A DNA stretch of 64,000 bases from an uncultured bacterium (GCA_900548225.1 URJM01000002.1:1-64000); one strand, 5' to 3'; shown: positions 42,584-53,900, counted from the first letter of the stretch. Program-made: numbers and translations. The notes: a model not told the origin generated them from the sequence alone.

Positions 42584-43615
42584 ATGGAATTTTTCTCAAA
42601 AACAAGAATCCGTCTTTTGCTTTTTGCCGCGCTGGTGGGCTTTTCCCTTGTGCTTTGTGGCGCCGGGCTGCCTGCCGGCCTTGACGGAGTGAAGGAGCTC
42701 CTGGTTGCCTGGGAGATTACGGTCTCCTTCCCCGGGAGCGAATCCCCCCAGGTCGTCTATTTCGGGGTCGCCTCCGAGGAGTTCACGGGCGAAAGCGAGC
42801 TGCCCCCTGGCTCACCCGACCAGCAGGACGACCGAGTCGCATTCCAGAAGGGGCTGCTCTCCTACTCCACATGCGTCGCAAAGTGCCGTGACTTCCTGTC
42901 CATCGACATCTCCTCCTACGACCTGGTGCTTTCCAGGCAGGCCGACTCCGGAAAATGCCTCCTCTCGATACGCAGGATCGCCGGCGCACTCCCCGCGGGA
43001 AGTACGATTTCACTTGTTGCAAAGACGGGGGACGGGACGCCCCTCGCAGTATGGAACGACGCCACCGAAAGCAACGCCGTCACCACAAGCCTCCCTCCGG
43101 GAACCTACTCGATCCGCGTCAAATCCGACAAGAAGTACTACGACAAGTCCTTCACGGTCGCCCTCTCCCAGGGCTGGAACCTGGTCTCCCTGCCGTTCAC
43201 GAGCCTGGCCTCCGCAAAGGTGGCCGGCCGAAATCTCCCCGGCGATGTCATGGCATTCCTGAGCCCGGATGAACTTGGAGGAGCCCTCCGCCAGGTCGAA
43301 TCCCTCTCCGAACTCAATGACGGCACGGCCTTCTGGATCTACTCCGAGGCCGACGGCGCCAAGCTCGTGGCTTCCGGACGGGCGCCGCAAGGAGATTCGG
43401 GAGACGACTCGTTCTTCAATGAAGAGAGGCTCCGCCGCGTATGGAACCTCCTCGGAATCGTCGCAGGAGTCGATGACTCCACCAGGGAATTCCTCCAGCC
43501 GACAAAAAATCTCCCGGAGGGCGTCTACACCTGGAACACGGCTTCCTCCCTGATGGTCAGAGCAACGGGTTTCCCTGAATTCGGAAAGGGGTACTTCGTC
43601 CCGTCTAAAAAGTAG
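42584..43615 (+). CDS. Secreted protein with GWNLVSLP module
   Basis: A 343-residue exported protein. The ATG at 42584 gives MEFFSKTRIRLLLFAALVGF, a signal peptide with cleavage near the AGLPA site; the frame is open upstream. An N-terminal beta-rich part contains ITVSFPGSESPQVVYFGVA. A mid-part carries PPGTYSIRVKSDKKYYDKSF. The C-terminal part is a module GWNLVSLPF followed ~55 residues later by NDGTAFWIYSEADG, with a related WNLLGI / KGYFVP block after it. This module type is frequent in Lentisphaerae and related secreted proteins and is of unknown function. It is the first of the five exported-protein genes. Confidence 0.75.
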   Translation: MEFFSKTRIRLLLFAALVGFSLVLCGAGLPAGLDGVKELLVAWEITVSFPGSESPQVVYFGVASEEFTGESELPPGSPDQQDDRVAFQKGLLSYSTCVAKCRDFLSIDISSYDLVLSRQADSGKCLLSIRRIAGALPAGSTISLVAKTGDGTPLAVWNDATESNAVTTSLPPGTYSIRVKSDKKYYDKSFTVALSQGWNLVSLPFTSLASAKVAGRNLPGDVMAFLSPDELGGALRQVESLSELNDGTAFWIYSEADGAKLVASGRAPQGDSGDDSFFNEERLRRVWNLLGIVAGVDDSTREFLQPTKNLPEGVYTWNTASSLMVRATGFPEFGKGYFVPSKK

Positions 43616-43781
43616 CTCCAACAACCGAATCAAGAAGCATAAAACAGGTGAAATTTTCCTTCCGTCCGCTATATTGGAAGGCTTACATGAATTCGTTTCC
43701 CTGCGCGTGGGTTGCAGGGGTTCACTCCTTTCATATCACATAAGAAAACGACTCCTTCATCAAAGAGGTATCCATAGCAAG

Positions 43782-45077
43782 ATGAAAAGAACAACAGGTA
43801 TCCTGGCCGTTCTCGTTCTCACGTTGACGGCGACTGTCTGGGCGGCTTCCCCCTTCACGGTGAATGTCAGGGTCGGCTCCGCCACCGCCGCGCCGTCCCT
43901 GGTCTTCGGCCAGGGCAACTCCGCCGTCCAAAGCCCGTTCCCTCCCTTCTCGATGCCCTTCGGAGTGAAGGACATCTTCCTGGCCAACCCCGCGAACTTC
44001 GGGGGCACGGCAGGTGTCAGCGGCGACATGGCGCGCCTCGGGACTGACATCCGCACGACATCCGACGACAACCAGTGGGTGCTCGTCGTCGCCAGCGACG
44101 CAGTCGTCTACTTCACCTACGACAATGGAGACCAGCCGCTCTATGTGAAGGGCGACAAGGACGATGCGGCGACGCTGATTGTCGACGCGGCCGCCTTCCA
44201 GGTGAAGGCGGGCGTCAACTACACGGTCAGCCAGAGGGATGACGCGGAGGTTGTCACCCCCGCGCAGGATCCCAAGAACTATGTCGTCTACCTCACCCAG
44301 GACGAGGCGACGAAGGAGTATGTCTCCGGCAAGCAGACGGTTGAGGTCGCCGGCTCCAAGGTCCGCCTGAACATCGTCAAGGGCGACGAGGAACTCTACC
44401 TCGGATGGACGCCCGCGGGCGAGACGAAGTGGTACGGCCCCTTCCCGGCACTGGACGAGGTCGCGGAGAAGCCCGCCGCCGCATGGTGCATTGAAACCAA
44501 TGTCCAGCCCGCCGCCATTGAAATCGCCGACGGCGCCGCCACGTTCTCCTTTGCCGGCGGCTCCTCCAATAACACGATTGAGCTGACCGCAACCTCGAAG
44601 AAGGGCGGCCTCAAGGCACTCTCAGCCACTGCGCTCGAAGAGGATGGCACCCCGATCGCTACCATCAACTGGGTCATCATCTCCACGGGCACCCTCGACT
44701 TCGACGGCAACGGCGTGATCGATGAAAACGATGTGACCTACTTCTATAACTATGTTGGGAATGATTTGCCCGACGCGGGCGATGACTCCTTCGACTGGAC
44801 CGGCCTTGATCAGCATCTTAAGGTCACTCCCACCCAGCAGCAGCTCGAGACCGCGCTTGCCACCCTCCAGGGCATGAAGCCATTGCTCGATTTCGATGAA
44901 AACGGCATAATCGATGAAAACGATGTGACCTACTTCTATAACTATGTTGGGAATGATTTGCCTGACGCGGGCGATGACTCCTTCGACTGGACTGGCCTTG
45001 ATCAGCATCTTAAGGTCATTCCCACCCAACAGCAGCTTGAGACCGCGCTGAGGAATCTCCAGAGGCTCAAGAAGTAG
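43782..45077 (+). CDS. Secreted protein with duplicated dockerin-like calcium loops
   Basis: A 431-residue exported protein. The ATG at 43782 gives MKRTTGILAVLVLTLTATVW (signal peptide). Residues ~20-310 form a beta-rich domain resembling the N-terminal part of the preceding gene (VNVRVGSATAAPSLVFGQ). The C-terminus has two copies of a 64-residue unit, each with a DFDGNGVIDEND or DFDENGIIDEND calcium-binding loop of the dockerin/EF-hand type (D1, D3, N5, G6, I8, D12). A second acidic stretch, DAGDDSFDWTGLDQHL, follows each loop. Dockerins bind cohesins, but no cohesin domain is evident in this window. The duplication is very recent, being nearly identical at DNA level. Confidence 0.8.
   Translation: MKRTTGILAVLVLTLTATVWAASPFTVNVRVGSATAAPSLVFGQGNSAVQSPFPPFSMPFGVKDIFLANPANFGGTAGVSGDMARLGTDIRTTSDDNQWVLVVASDAVVYFTYDNGDQPLYVKGDKDDAATLIVDAAAFQVKAGVNYTVSQRDDAEVVTPAQDPKNYVVYLTQDEATKEYVSGKQTVEVAGSKVRLNIVKGDEELYLGWTPAGETKWYGPFPALDEVAEKPAAAWCIETNVQPAAIEIADGAATFSFAGGSSNNTIELTATSKKGGLKALSATALEEDGTPIATINWVIISTGTLDFDGNGVIDENDVTYFYNYVGNDLPDAGDDSFDWTGLDQHLKVTPTQQQLETALATLQGMKPLLDFDENGIIDENDVTYFYNYVGNDLPDAGDDSFDWTGLDQHLKVIPTQQQLETALRNLQRLKK
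44694..45077 (+). repeat. 192-bp tandem duplication within the dockerin-like gene
   Basis: Two 192-bp units (44694-44885 and 44886-45077), each encoding 64 residues; the second ends exactly at the stop codon. A core of about 150 bp differs by only a few bases. Both encode a calcium loop. Confidence 0.9.
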
Positions 45078-45104
45078 GCGAGGAAGGTAACAGATTTAGG
45101 TTCG

Positions 45105-45110
45105 TATAAT
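45105..45110 (+). promoter_or_regulatory. Possible -10 (TATAAT) before the adhesin gene
   Basis: A TATAAT lies 31 bp upstream of the ATG, inside the 63-bp gap to the previous gene. No good -35 is seen at 16-18 bp. The gene has an SD AAGGAG about 9 bp before the ATG. Confidence 0.4.
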
Positions 45111-45140
45111 CCGTGCATCTCTTGAAACAAGGAGAAATAG

Positions 45141-48100
45141 ATGATCTCTCTTAGAAACAAATCATTTGGAAAGGCGGCTCTCGCGGTCGCCCTCTTCGTG
45201 GCATTCCTTGTGCCCCAGGTCGCCAGCGCAAGGTGGAAGTCAGAGTTCATCTCGGGCTCCATCACAAACGGACAATTCCTCGAAGGAAAGTACATCGACG
45301 GCATCTCCGAAAAGGCCGCTGTCCAGTGGTGGATTACAAATGACGATGAGGGCATCAGCAATTTGTTGTTCACGCTTAGCAAGGGCGCAGACATGCAGTG
45401 GCTCAGCTCTAAATCGGAGGAAATATCTGAAACCACCATTTTGGAGCCGTGGTGTGGTCCTATGGCTGGAACGAAAGTTCGCCTCAGAGTCAGTGCGCCT
45501 CCCACGAAAGCCAGCCCCGCCAATCTTCCTCGCTTCCTGGCAATCACCGTTTACTACAAGATTACGAATGTCAACGGGACTGCATTCACCCCAACGGCCG
45601 ATTTGCTCCAGGCGTCCTCGTCTATGAACAGTAACTATACGGATATCGACGTCATCGGTCCCACCGCGCTCTCCGTCCTCAAGGGCTTTAACTTCAAGAC
45701 CATTGGCAACTACGAGATGGACGAGGACAAGGATTCCCTGGTCATCGCGGCGACCGACAGCAACTTCGAGTGCCTGGCCTGGGACGGCAATGACGTAGTC
45801 CCCAGCACGGCCGTCGCATTCAGCGAAGCATCCATCGAATCCTCCACCCAGGGTACGGTCTCCGTCGTCGATGGAAAGATCGTCTACACCCCGGCAGAGC
45901 GCTTCCTGGGCACGGCCAAGATCGAATACAAGGCAATCCCCACCGGCGTTGACAATCCAGCCGGCGCAACCGGCACGGTCACGGTCACTGTCAAGGACGT
46001 CGACGACAGGCCGGTCATCACCGTCAACCCCCAGAAGCCCTACACCCTCGTCTTCAATGAAGGCATGCCGGTCAACTACCCCGGCAACGGTACGGAGCTC
46101 TACTTCATCGAGACCGAGAATGACATCGAGGATCCCTCGCTCCTCGAGGACGCGGTGCTGACACTCACCTCCGCAGGATACGACCCCATCGTCCTGAATG
46201 TGAAGCTTGTCAAGGACGGCGATGCCTCCGGCGACGACACCTTCTTCATGGTTGACTTCAACGGCGTGACCGACATCATCCCCTTCACCGCCGTCCGCCA
46301 TCCCGCCACCACCGTCAACTACACTGGCGTCCTCGCCATGACCGACGGCGGCGAGAAGGCATACGAAGTGGAGCTGGGCGGCCTCGCCGTCACGGTCAAT
46401 GACACCGACCGCGCCCCGGAAATCGCCTTCGCCGGACTTACCGCAGCCTCCGGCTATCTGCAGAAGGATGGCGACACCTGGCAGATGAAGGCCGACACGG
46501 TCCTGAACACCCCCGCATTCAACTTCTCCGATCCCGATGAGGAGGACGAACCCTCGCTGGAAATCGCATACGTCCTGGCCGACGGCAGCGACTCCGCCAC
46601 CCCAGTCATGGTCAAGGGCGGCATGACCGACATCAAGGGCATCGTCACCTCCAATGGCAAGACCGCCGAGGCGATCATCCCCGTGGCAGTCATCAACAGC
46701 GAGCCTGTCCTTTCCTCCGAGACCGCGCAGATCTTCATCCAGCGCGGCGGCACCAGCTTCACCGGCACCACCCAGTTCACCGTGACCGACGCAGACGGCG
46801 TGACTGACATCCGCATCCTCAACGCGGACGGCGCGGATGCCGACTCCTTCGACGTCACCGGCGGACTCGGCGGCAAGGTCGAACTGACCGCATACGGGCT
46901 CCAGGGCCTCACCCGCACCTTCACACTCACATATACCGTCCCGGAGGATAACCAGGGCAGCGAAAGCGACCTCGCTGGCCAGGCAATCCTCAAGGTCACT
47001 GACTTCGCTGGAGAGGTGCAGAAGATCCTGACCGTCACCATCGAATTCAAGGAGAATCCCGCCCCCGCAGTCGCCTTCGACGTCGCATCCTTCGAAATCG
47101 CCGAAGTCAACGCTGACGGCACTCCCGCCACCATCGAGTTCACTGTCACCGCCACTGACAGCGGCGTGGTGCTGCCCTCCGGAGTCTCCGCAATCGACGT
47201 GGCCGCCCCCGCCGGCTGGACTGTCACCCCCAAGGGCGACGCAGTCTACGGCACCTCCACCACTGGAGTCTTCACCGCGACAGAGACCTTCACCGTCACC
47301 ACGAAGGGATATGACACCATCGTGAACGACGCCTCCGGCAAGCGCCCGCGCACCAAGGACTTCTCCATCGAAGTCAGCGCGAAGGACGCTGTCACCAGCG
47401 CCAGCGGCCCCGCCTCCACCGTCGCAGTGACCGTCACCGATGTCAACCGCGCTCCTTCCGCTCCGACCGCCGTCGCACAGACCCCCGACAGCGACAAGGC
47501 TGTCTTCGATGATACCCTGCAGGCCACCTTCTCGGGCTCCATCGATGCAGACGGCGATGAGCCCGCCTACGCACTCGCATGGTCCTACAGCACCGACGGC
47601 ACCAGCTTCACCGCACTCGCCGAAACCGGCGACTCGCTGGACAACGGCGACGCTGTCAGGAAGGGCAACACCGTCAAGGTCGTCGCAAAGGCATACGACA
47701 TGCCATACGGCGACGCCGCCGACAAGGAGTCCGATGGAACATACGAGGCCACCTGGACAATCGGCAATACGGCTCCATACTTCTCAAGCATTGGCGACAA
47801 CACCATCGGAGACGATCCGGCCCTGCCCCTCACCTATACGATCACTGCAGTCGAGGGCGGCGACCCCGTCTCATTCAACCTGCTTGGCGTCGACGTGGAC
47901 CTCGACAAGCTGACCTACGGCTTCGACGCCCTCGATGAGAAGGTCGGAACCATCGCCCTCGCCGAGAGCGCCAACGGCGGCATGACCGTCACCTTCACTC
48001 CCAAGAATGGTTTCAACACCAAGGGCGTCGATCCGGATTCCCTGCCCAAGGTCGGCTTCAGCCTGAAGGACAGCGACGGCGCCAACTCCCAGAACACCGC

Positions 48101-49706
48101 CACCCTCGCGATTCAGGTCACCGAGGTCAACGACGCCCCGTCTGTCGTGGATGCCTCCGACTATGTCCTGCCCGACCAGCTTGGCGTTGAACGCACCATG
48201 GAGTTCACCGTCCAGATGGGTCTCGGAGAGGATGACCAGGTGCTTACCGCCGCCGTCATCAAGTCCGTCATCGACGCGAACAGCATTCTGGACGGCGAGC
48301 CCGCCATCGAATTCCAGGAGAAGAGCGTCACCTTGACATACAAGGTCAAGAGCGATGCCCCGCTCGGCAAGGGCGCGGTCATCAACTTCGGATTCACCGA
48401 CAACGGCACCACCAACGGCGTGGAAGACTTCAAGGAAGGCTTTGGCAGCCTTGCGATCTACATTGGAGCAACCCCATGGTATCCGATCATCACCTTCGAT
48501 TGCGTCGATCCCGAAAACCACGTTGACGGACATGTCGTCAGGCTCTTCGATGAGACTGGCTTCGAACTCCCGCTCGTCATCCGCGGAGACCGCAGAAGCC
48601 TCCTGCCCGCAGACTACTATGAAGTCGGCTTCAAGGGCTTCGAGGAAAACACCTCCGTTGACTACGAGGTCCGCGTCTGGTCAATGACCGACGGCGACAC
48701 CGGAGTCATCTGCGGCGATGGTGATGCCAAGAAGGTTGAAATCGACGAGTACGGCCTGCCCGGCGAGGCGACCGCCGCCGCTCCCGAGGCCACTGCAGAC
48801 GATGAGGGCTGGGTGAGACTGCCTTCCATCAACGTCCCCATGTCCCGCGACTACATCCTCAGCGTCGTCAACGGCAATGGCGAGACCGTCCAGACAATCG
48901 GCCCCAACAGCTTCGAGCCCAACGAAAGCGGCATGATCATCTCCGAGGCTGCCGGAATCGAGCTCCAGATCCCCGTGGCCGGCGAATACTCCCTCTATGT
49001 CCAGGGCATCAACCCCAATGGGGAAGGCCCGAACACCGAGGTTCTGACAATCCACGTGCCCGAATCCAGCGACGCGGTCCTCGCCTGGACCAACGCCCCT
49101 GCGTTCATGCCCGCCGACGGCAAGATCCTGACCAGCGGCACCGTCAAGATGGCCTGGCCAGTCGCAACCCACGCCCAGGAGTACAGCCTGAAGATCTTCG
49201 ATGCGGACGGCAAGCTCATCAAGAGCGAGGATGGAATCTCCGGCACCACGACCACAGTCAGCCTGGACATCAGCGAGGAGATCGCCAACTACAGCTGGTA
49301 TGTGACCGCTAAGAATGGCAACAACACCCTTGACTCCGGAATGCACCAGTTCTCGCTGGCGACCACCACGAAGGACCTTGTCATCACCGGCGTCTTCGCG
49401 CACAGGGGCAAGATCGTCATCATCACCGATGGACTCCTCGACGAGAGCCTGGATGTCGTGATGGACTACCAGTTCTTCTCCATCGCCGACTTCGCATGGT
49501 ACAACGGCTACGGGACCCCCGTCGAAATCGTCACCGGCGAACAGTCTGGCTCCAAGCACAGGGAGCTGAAGCTGCCCGACTCCATCTACGAGTTCACTCC
49601 CAAGGTGGGCGACTACATCGTCATCACGGTCTATGTCGACGGCAAGAAGACCAGCGACCTGGTCGTCTACCAGCTCCAGGAGTATCCGTTCCCGCATGGC
49701 ATATAG
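45141..49706 (+). CDS. Giant cadherin/Ig-like surface adhesin (1521 residues)
   Basis: A 1521-residue secreted protein with a signal peptide (MISLRNKSFGKAALAVALF). After a unique N-terminal domain (residues ~30-190), several Ig-like/cadherin-type units follow, with DXD-containing linkers such as VKDVDDRPVITV, VNDTDRAPEIAF, VTDVNRAPSAP, and VTEVNDAPSVV. These resemble tandem-95/cadherin repeats that usually bind calcium. Residues ~1150-1400 look fibronectin-III-like (SINVPMSRDYILSV). The C-terminal segment (residues ~1430-1521) is a distinct beta domain (VFAHRGKIVIITDGLLDESL). No sortase motif, type-9 or autotransporter tail was recognised. A role in adhesion, biofilm or surface layer is plausible. 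The outer-membrane barrel encoded next could secrete or anchor it. Confidence 0.8.
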   Translation: MISLRNKSFGKAALAVALFVAFLVPQVASARWKSEFISGSITNGQFLEGKYIDGISEKAAVQWWITNDDEGISNLLFTLSKGADMQWLSSKSEEISETTILEPWCGPMAGTKVRLRVSAPPTKASPANLPRFLAITVYYKITNVNGTAFTPTADLLQASSSMNSNYTDIDVIGPTALSVLKGFNFKTIGNYEMDEDKDSLVIAATDSNFECLAWDGNDVVPSTAVAFSEASIESSTQGTVSVVDGKIVYTPAERFLGTAKIEYKAIPTGVDNPAGATGTVTVTVKDVDDRPVITVNPQKPYTLVFNEGMPVNYPGNGTELYFIETENDIEDPSLLEDAVLTLTSAGYDPIVLNVKLVKDGDASGDDTFFMVDFNGVTDIIPFTAVRHPATTVNYTGVLAMTDGGEKAYEVELGGLAVTVNDTDRAPEIAFAGLTAASGYLQKDGDTWQMKADTVLNTPAFNFSDPDEEDEPSLEIAYVLADGSDSATPVMVKGGMTDIKGIVTSNGKTAEAIIPVAVINSEPVLSSETAQIFIQRGGTSFTGTTQFTVTDADGVTDIRILNADGADADSFDVTGGLGGKVELTAYGLQGLTRTFTLTYTVPEDNQGSESDLAGQAILKVTDFAGEVQKILTVTIEFKENPAPAVAFDVASFEIAEVNADGTPATIEFTVTATDSGVVLPSGVSAIDVAAPAGWTVTPKGDAVYGTSTTGVFTATETFTVTTKGYDTIVNDASGKRPRTKDFSIEVSAKDAVTSASGPASTVAVTVTDVNRAPSAPTAVAQTPDSDKAVFDDTLQATFSGSIDADGDEPAYALAWSYSTDGTSFTALAETGDSLDNGDAVRKGNTVKVVAKAYDMPYGDAADKESDGTYEATWTIGNTAPYFSSIGDNTIGDDPALPLTYTITAVEGGDPVSFNLLGVDVDLDKLTYGFDALDEKVGTIALAESANGGMTVTFTPKNGFNTKGVDPDSLPKVGFSLKDSDGANSQNTATLAIQVTEVNDAPSVVDASDYVLPDQLGVERTMEFTVQMGLGEDDQVLTAAVIKSVIDANSILDGEPAIEFQEKSVTLTYKVKSDAPLGKGAVINFGFTDNGTTNGVEDFKEGFGSLAIYIGATPWYPIITFDCVDPENHVDGHVVRLFDETGFELPLVIRGDRRSLLPADYYEVGFKGFEENTSVDYEVRVWSMTDGDTGVICGDGDAKKVEIDEYGLPGEATAAAPEATADDEGWVRLPSINVPMSRDYILSVVNGNGETVQTIGPNSFEPNESGMIISEAAGIELQIPVAGEYSLYVQGINPNGEGPNTEVLTIHVPESSDAVLAWTNAPAFMPADGKILTSGTVKMAWPVATHAQEYSLKIFDADGKLIKSEDGISGTTTTVSLDISEEIANYSWYVTAKNGNNTLDSGMHQFSLATTTKDLVITGVFAHRGKIVIITDGLLDESLDVVMDYQFFSIADFAWYNGYGTPVEIVTGEQSGSKHRELKLPDSIYEFTPKVGDYIVITVYVDGKKTSDLVVYQLQEYPFPHGI

Positions 49707-49802
49707 CAGTCCTGGCTGATGCCGCCTGGGTGAATCCGGGCGGCATCTCCGCTGCATGAAAATCATCTTTAACTCCATAAAACCACAAAGGAGAACCAAT
49801 CA

Positions 49803-50801
49803 GTGAAAAAGTCACTTCTTTTCGTATTTGGCTGCCTGCTTGCGATTGGACTGTACGCCCAGGAGGCGGAGGTCCCTGCCGTCGAGCAGGAGCAGCAGGA
49901 ACCCGCCGCGCCAGTCTTCGAGGCAACAGAGTTCGGCGGCGACTGGAGCATCAATGTCGGCCTGAGCTATCGTGACTTCAAGCGTCCCAAGTTTGGCGGA
50001 GCGACCAGCCCCTCCTTCACGGGATATGTCTTCAACGAGGCCACGGGCGAATTCTCCGCTCCCTCGGACGCGACCCTGGGCGCAGCCTGGGCAGCCCGCA
50101 ACTACACCAGCGGTGCCACAGGCGTCGGACGCCTCACCTTCGGTGATTTCGGCGGCGCATCCATCAGCGGAAAGGGAACCTACGGCAACGCAGACCAGAC
50201 AGCGCCGGCAGTCGGATTCTCAACCAGCATCTGGTCAAAGGATCAGTTCGATGTGGCGTTCGTCGGAAACTTCCAGTTCTTCTCAATGGATTCCGGCGAC
50301 AAGATGGTCGGTTCCGGCGACACCAAGTGCTACGACCTCTTCGTCGGCAAGAAGGACGGGCACTATCTCATCAACCAGGGTAGCCAGCAGCTGCCTTCCA
50401 CCGCCACCGGCAACACCGACCTGAAGGCATTCGGTTCCTCCAAGTTCGATATGCAGCTCTACGTCTTCGACATCGGTCTCTCGCTGGGCTACAACTTCGA
50501 CAATGGCGTGCGCGCCTTCGTGGCGGCAGGTCCGAGCCTCTCCCTGGCCGACATGGAGACCAGCTCCCGCATCTCCATCGGTTCCGGCGATTCCCGCAAG
50601 ACCCTCGGCGGCCGCGCCAACGAAGTCGAATTCAACTGGGGACTCTATGCGTCCGCAGGCGCAGGCTATTGGTTCAGCGAGGCAGTCGGCCTGACCGCCG
50701 AGCTGCGCTACGACAAGGGCTTCGGCGATGTCGGAACCCGCTATGTCAGCCAGAGCCTCAATACCCTGGGCGGACAGCTGAAACTCCAGTTCCGCTTCTA
50801 A
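49803..50801 (+). CDS. Outer-membrane beta-barrel protein
   Basis: A 332-residue protein with a signal peptide (MKKSLLFVFGCLLAIGLYA), a short Pro/Glu-rich linker, then alternating amphipathic strands and turns (FGGDWSINVGLSYRDFKRPKF; ELRYDKGFGDVGTRYVSQSL). It ends in the C-terminal aromatic LQFRF, the recognition signal for the BAM machinery. Ser/Thr/Asp/Gly-rich loops are typical of outer-membrane barrels. It is 96 bp after the giant adhesin and probably co-transcribed; a terminator follows it. It could be a porin, an anchor or a secretion partner for the adhesin; no domain decides this. Confidence 0.8.
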   Translation: MKKSLLFVFGCLLAIGLYAQEAEVPAVEQEQQEPAAPVFEATEFGGDWSINVGLSYRDFKRPKFGGATSPSFTGYVFNEATGEFSAPSDATLGAAWAARNYTSGATGVGRLTFGDFGGASISGKGTYGNADQTAPAVGFSTSIWSKDQFDVAFVGNFQFFSMDSGDKMVGSGDTKCYDLFVGKKDGHYLINQGSQQLPSTATGNTDLKAFGSSKFDMQLYVFDIGLSLGYNFDNGVRAFVAAGPSLSLADMETSSRISIGSGDSRKTLGGRANEVEFNWGLYASAGAGYWFSEAVGLTAELRYDKGFGDVGTRYVSQSLNTLGGQLKLQFRF

Positions 50802-50837
50802 TGCGAGAGCCGCGCTTTTCATAGAAAAGACGACTGC

Positions 50838-50878
50838 AGAGGGCGCCTTCCTTCCCATGGGATGCGCCCTCTTTTTTT
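50838..50878 (+). terminator. Rho-independent terminator after the barrel gene
   Basis: AGAGGGCGC pairs with GCGCCCTCT around a ~14-nt loop, followed by seven T. The next gene's frame is open across it, so that gene needs its own start and promoter. Confidence 0.85.
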
Positions 50879-50936
50879 CGAGACGGCAAAAACAAAGCCC
50901 ATTCGACTGCGCACAGTAAACCAACACGTTACGCAA

Positions 50937-53900
50937 GTGACTCGCCTTCAAATACTTACAACTATTCTAACGTCGATTCTGATGTGTGCGGCACTCCTCG
51001 CCGCGGAAGCATCCCGCATTGATGTGGATTCTTCGGTCGTCGGGCGAATCTGGAGCGTGGAGAGTGTCTTCGACGATGGCCGCGCCGCCATAGTGGCATC
51101 CCCCGCCGGCAAGGAATCCCGCTTCCGCGGGGGATATGTCGTCGACACCTCCTCGGTCACACAGGTCTTTTCGGCGGAGCCGCCAGTCGCACTCTTCAAT
51201 TTTTCCTGGACTCTCGACCAGGTTGTCGCAGGCCCCGCAAAGACGCTTTGGGGTGTGAGCGACGACGAGAAGGGGGGCAATGTCAAGGTAAGGACGCTTC
51301 ACTACTACGCAGGCACCGACGGCCCCTCCACATCCCTTGGAAGCCGGTTCGACTACGAAAGGCTCCTCGTCTCATCCGATGGCTCCAGGGCATTCGCATA
51401 CAACTCCCCCTCCGACGGAACCTCCGCCCTCGGAACACTTGACGGCGACAGGTTCTCGGCGACAGATGCCGTCGAACTGACAGGCAGCGCCGGGCTCCGC
51501 CCAGCGTCCTCAGCCTCGCTCGATACCATTTTCTTCCTAAGCCAGGCTGCAAACCAAACCCTCGACCTCAATTGCCTCGACGTGGTGAAGGGAGTCGTCA
51601 CGCGAATCGACAACCTCGGAAACCGGGAGCAACTCGGACTCTACAACGGCCACTATCTAAAGGAAGTGAATGCCATCGCCGCATCTTCGGACGGACGGTC
51701 GGTCATCTATCCATACGTGGCAGGATCCGAGGGAGTCACAATGCGACGCACATTCCTCGACCGCTTCGGTAGGTGGTCCTCTGAAAATCTGCCGCTTGCA
51801 GGAGCCCGGGAACCCGCGCTCTCCTCCGACGGGCGGTATGTCGCCTACAGGCGCGACTCCGAAATCATGCGATATGACCGCGTCTCCGGAATCATCGCAC
51901 GACTCTCCCCCGAAGGCGTGGATTGCGCATCCTCGCAGCCCGTGATTTCACCAAACGGGCGCCATGTCGCATTCCTTGACGCAGAGGGCAATCTCTGGAA
52001 GGCGGATTCGGGGCCTTCCATCAACTTCCAGACAGAGGCCATCCGTGTCCCGAAGAAGACAGAGGAGGGGATGGGGCGCGTCATTGGAATGACGGTCGAC
52101 GGCGCCTCCGAGTCGACGACAATCACCTGGAGTCCCGTCCCCGCCGATACGCAATTCCCAGGCGTCCTTGAGATAGCCGATGTGGAGGAGGGGGAGAATC
52201 CCGGAATTCTTCCTGGCGTGGAGTACCCCGTCTCCACTCTTCCCTGGGTCATACGGACTGACGGGACCGCCGCCGGCCGCTTCCTCCTGCGCTTCACCCT
52301 TTCCACTGGCGACCAGAATCTCCTGGAGGTAGTCGTCTCCGACTTCGATTCACTCACGGGCTTCCTGCCACCCTCAAACAATGTCTACGCATACCCAGAG
52401 GTGCGCTTTACCTCGGACGACACTCTCGAGATGATGACGACCGCGCCGCTGGATTCCTCGGACTCGGCACTCTCCATAGACTACTACAGGACAACGCTCC
52501 CGTCAGGGGAGTTCACAAGGCTGGAAGCCGCAACTGACGATGTGGCGCACATCCACGGAACCCGAAACGCACGATTCTGGATACGGCAAGGCGATTCGTG
52601 CCTCTATCGCGAAAACACAAGAATACTCGGGACGGCGGTCTCCGCGGCAACCGTCTCCGAAGACGGGCCGATAGCCGCCCTCTCACCCACGGGTGAACTC
52701 CTCTTCTATCCAAGGGAGGACTCCCAGCCGCAGACAATCGCACAAGGGGCGACGACGCCAAGGCTCTCCAGGGATGGACGAACCCTCCTCTGGGTCGAGG
52801 AGGGCAAACTCAAGACAATGAGAATCGGAATCGACGAGACGCCTCTCGTCCTTGCACAGGGCGCCGGCATTGCGGAGGTCTGCGGCATCTCCCAGGACGC
52901 CATGAAGATTGTCGCAAAGCGCACTGACGGCAGATTCATCATTGTGAACCGTGCGCTCGGAGACTTCGCCGAGGAACTCCCCGTCCCGGCGGGAGCCACA
53001 TCCGTGGCAATCTCCGACAATGGCCGCCGAATCGTCTACCTGGCGACCAATGGCGCCGACTCCCTGGCACGGGTCTATGCCCTGGACGCACAGCCGGGAA
53101 GCCTCCCGGTCTGCCTCACTCCCGAAATTGTCCAGCCATGCCGGTATCCCGCAATCTCGCCGTCCGGCCGCCGCATTGCATTCAGCACGGTCGCGGATAT
53201 GCAGGACGAGGGCAGGAGCATCGCGCAAAATGAACACGTCAACCTCTATGTCTGGGAGGATACGGCCTGGAGAAACTACTGGCCGAATGTCCTGAATACA
53301 ACCGCCGCCACAATGCTGGAGGACTCCCCGGAGACGGATTTGCGGATATCGTTCTCAGACCCCGACAACGACGCGCTCGTCGTGAGAGTCGTCAATCCCC
53401 CGCTCCACGGCGCCTGCCGTATCGTGCCTCCGGATGCATCCGTCGCCAAATACAAAATCCTCTATACGCCGGACCCAGATTTCTGCGGTGAGGACTCGAT
53501 GGTTATAAGTGTCTCAGACGCAGTAGTTTATCCATCTTACACCATTAGAATACCCGTGACACCCGTCAACGACCCGCCAGTCTGGACGGAGGAGCCGCCA
53601 CGGGCAATCGAGGCTCCTGCAGTCGCGGTGACGGCATATCCGCTTGCCGCCCACGACCCGGATACGGGGAACCAGGTCTCCCCCGACCGCCTAGTCTACT
53701 CCATCTCCTCCGCGCCCGCCTGGATGGGCGTCTCCGACAATGGCCTGACTGGCCTCCTGACTGTCAATCCGCCAATTTCCGCCGCCGGACACAGCTTCCC
53801 CGTCACCCTTAATGTCTCCGACGGCACAGTGGACGTGCCCCTTGAAATCCAGGTCACGGTGAAGGACTCCGGAATCCCGCTGGAGATTTCCTCCGCGCTT

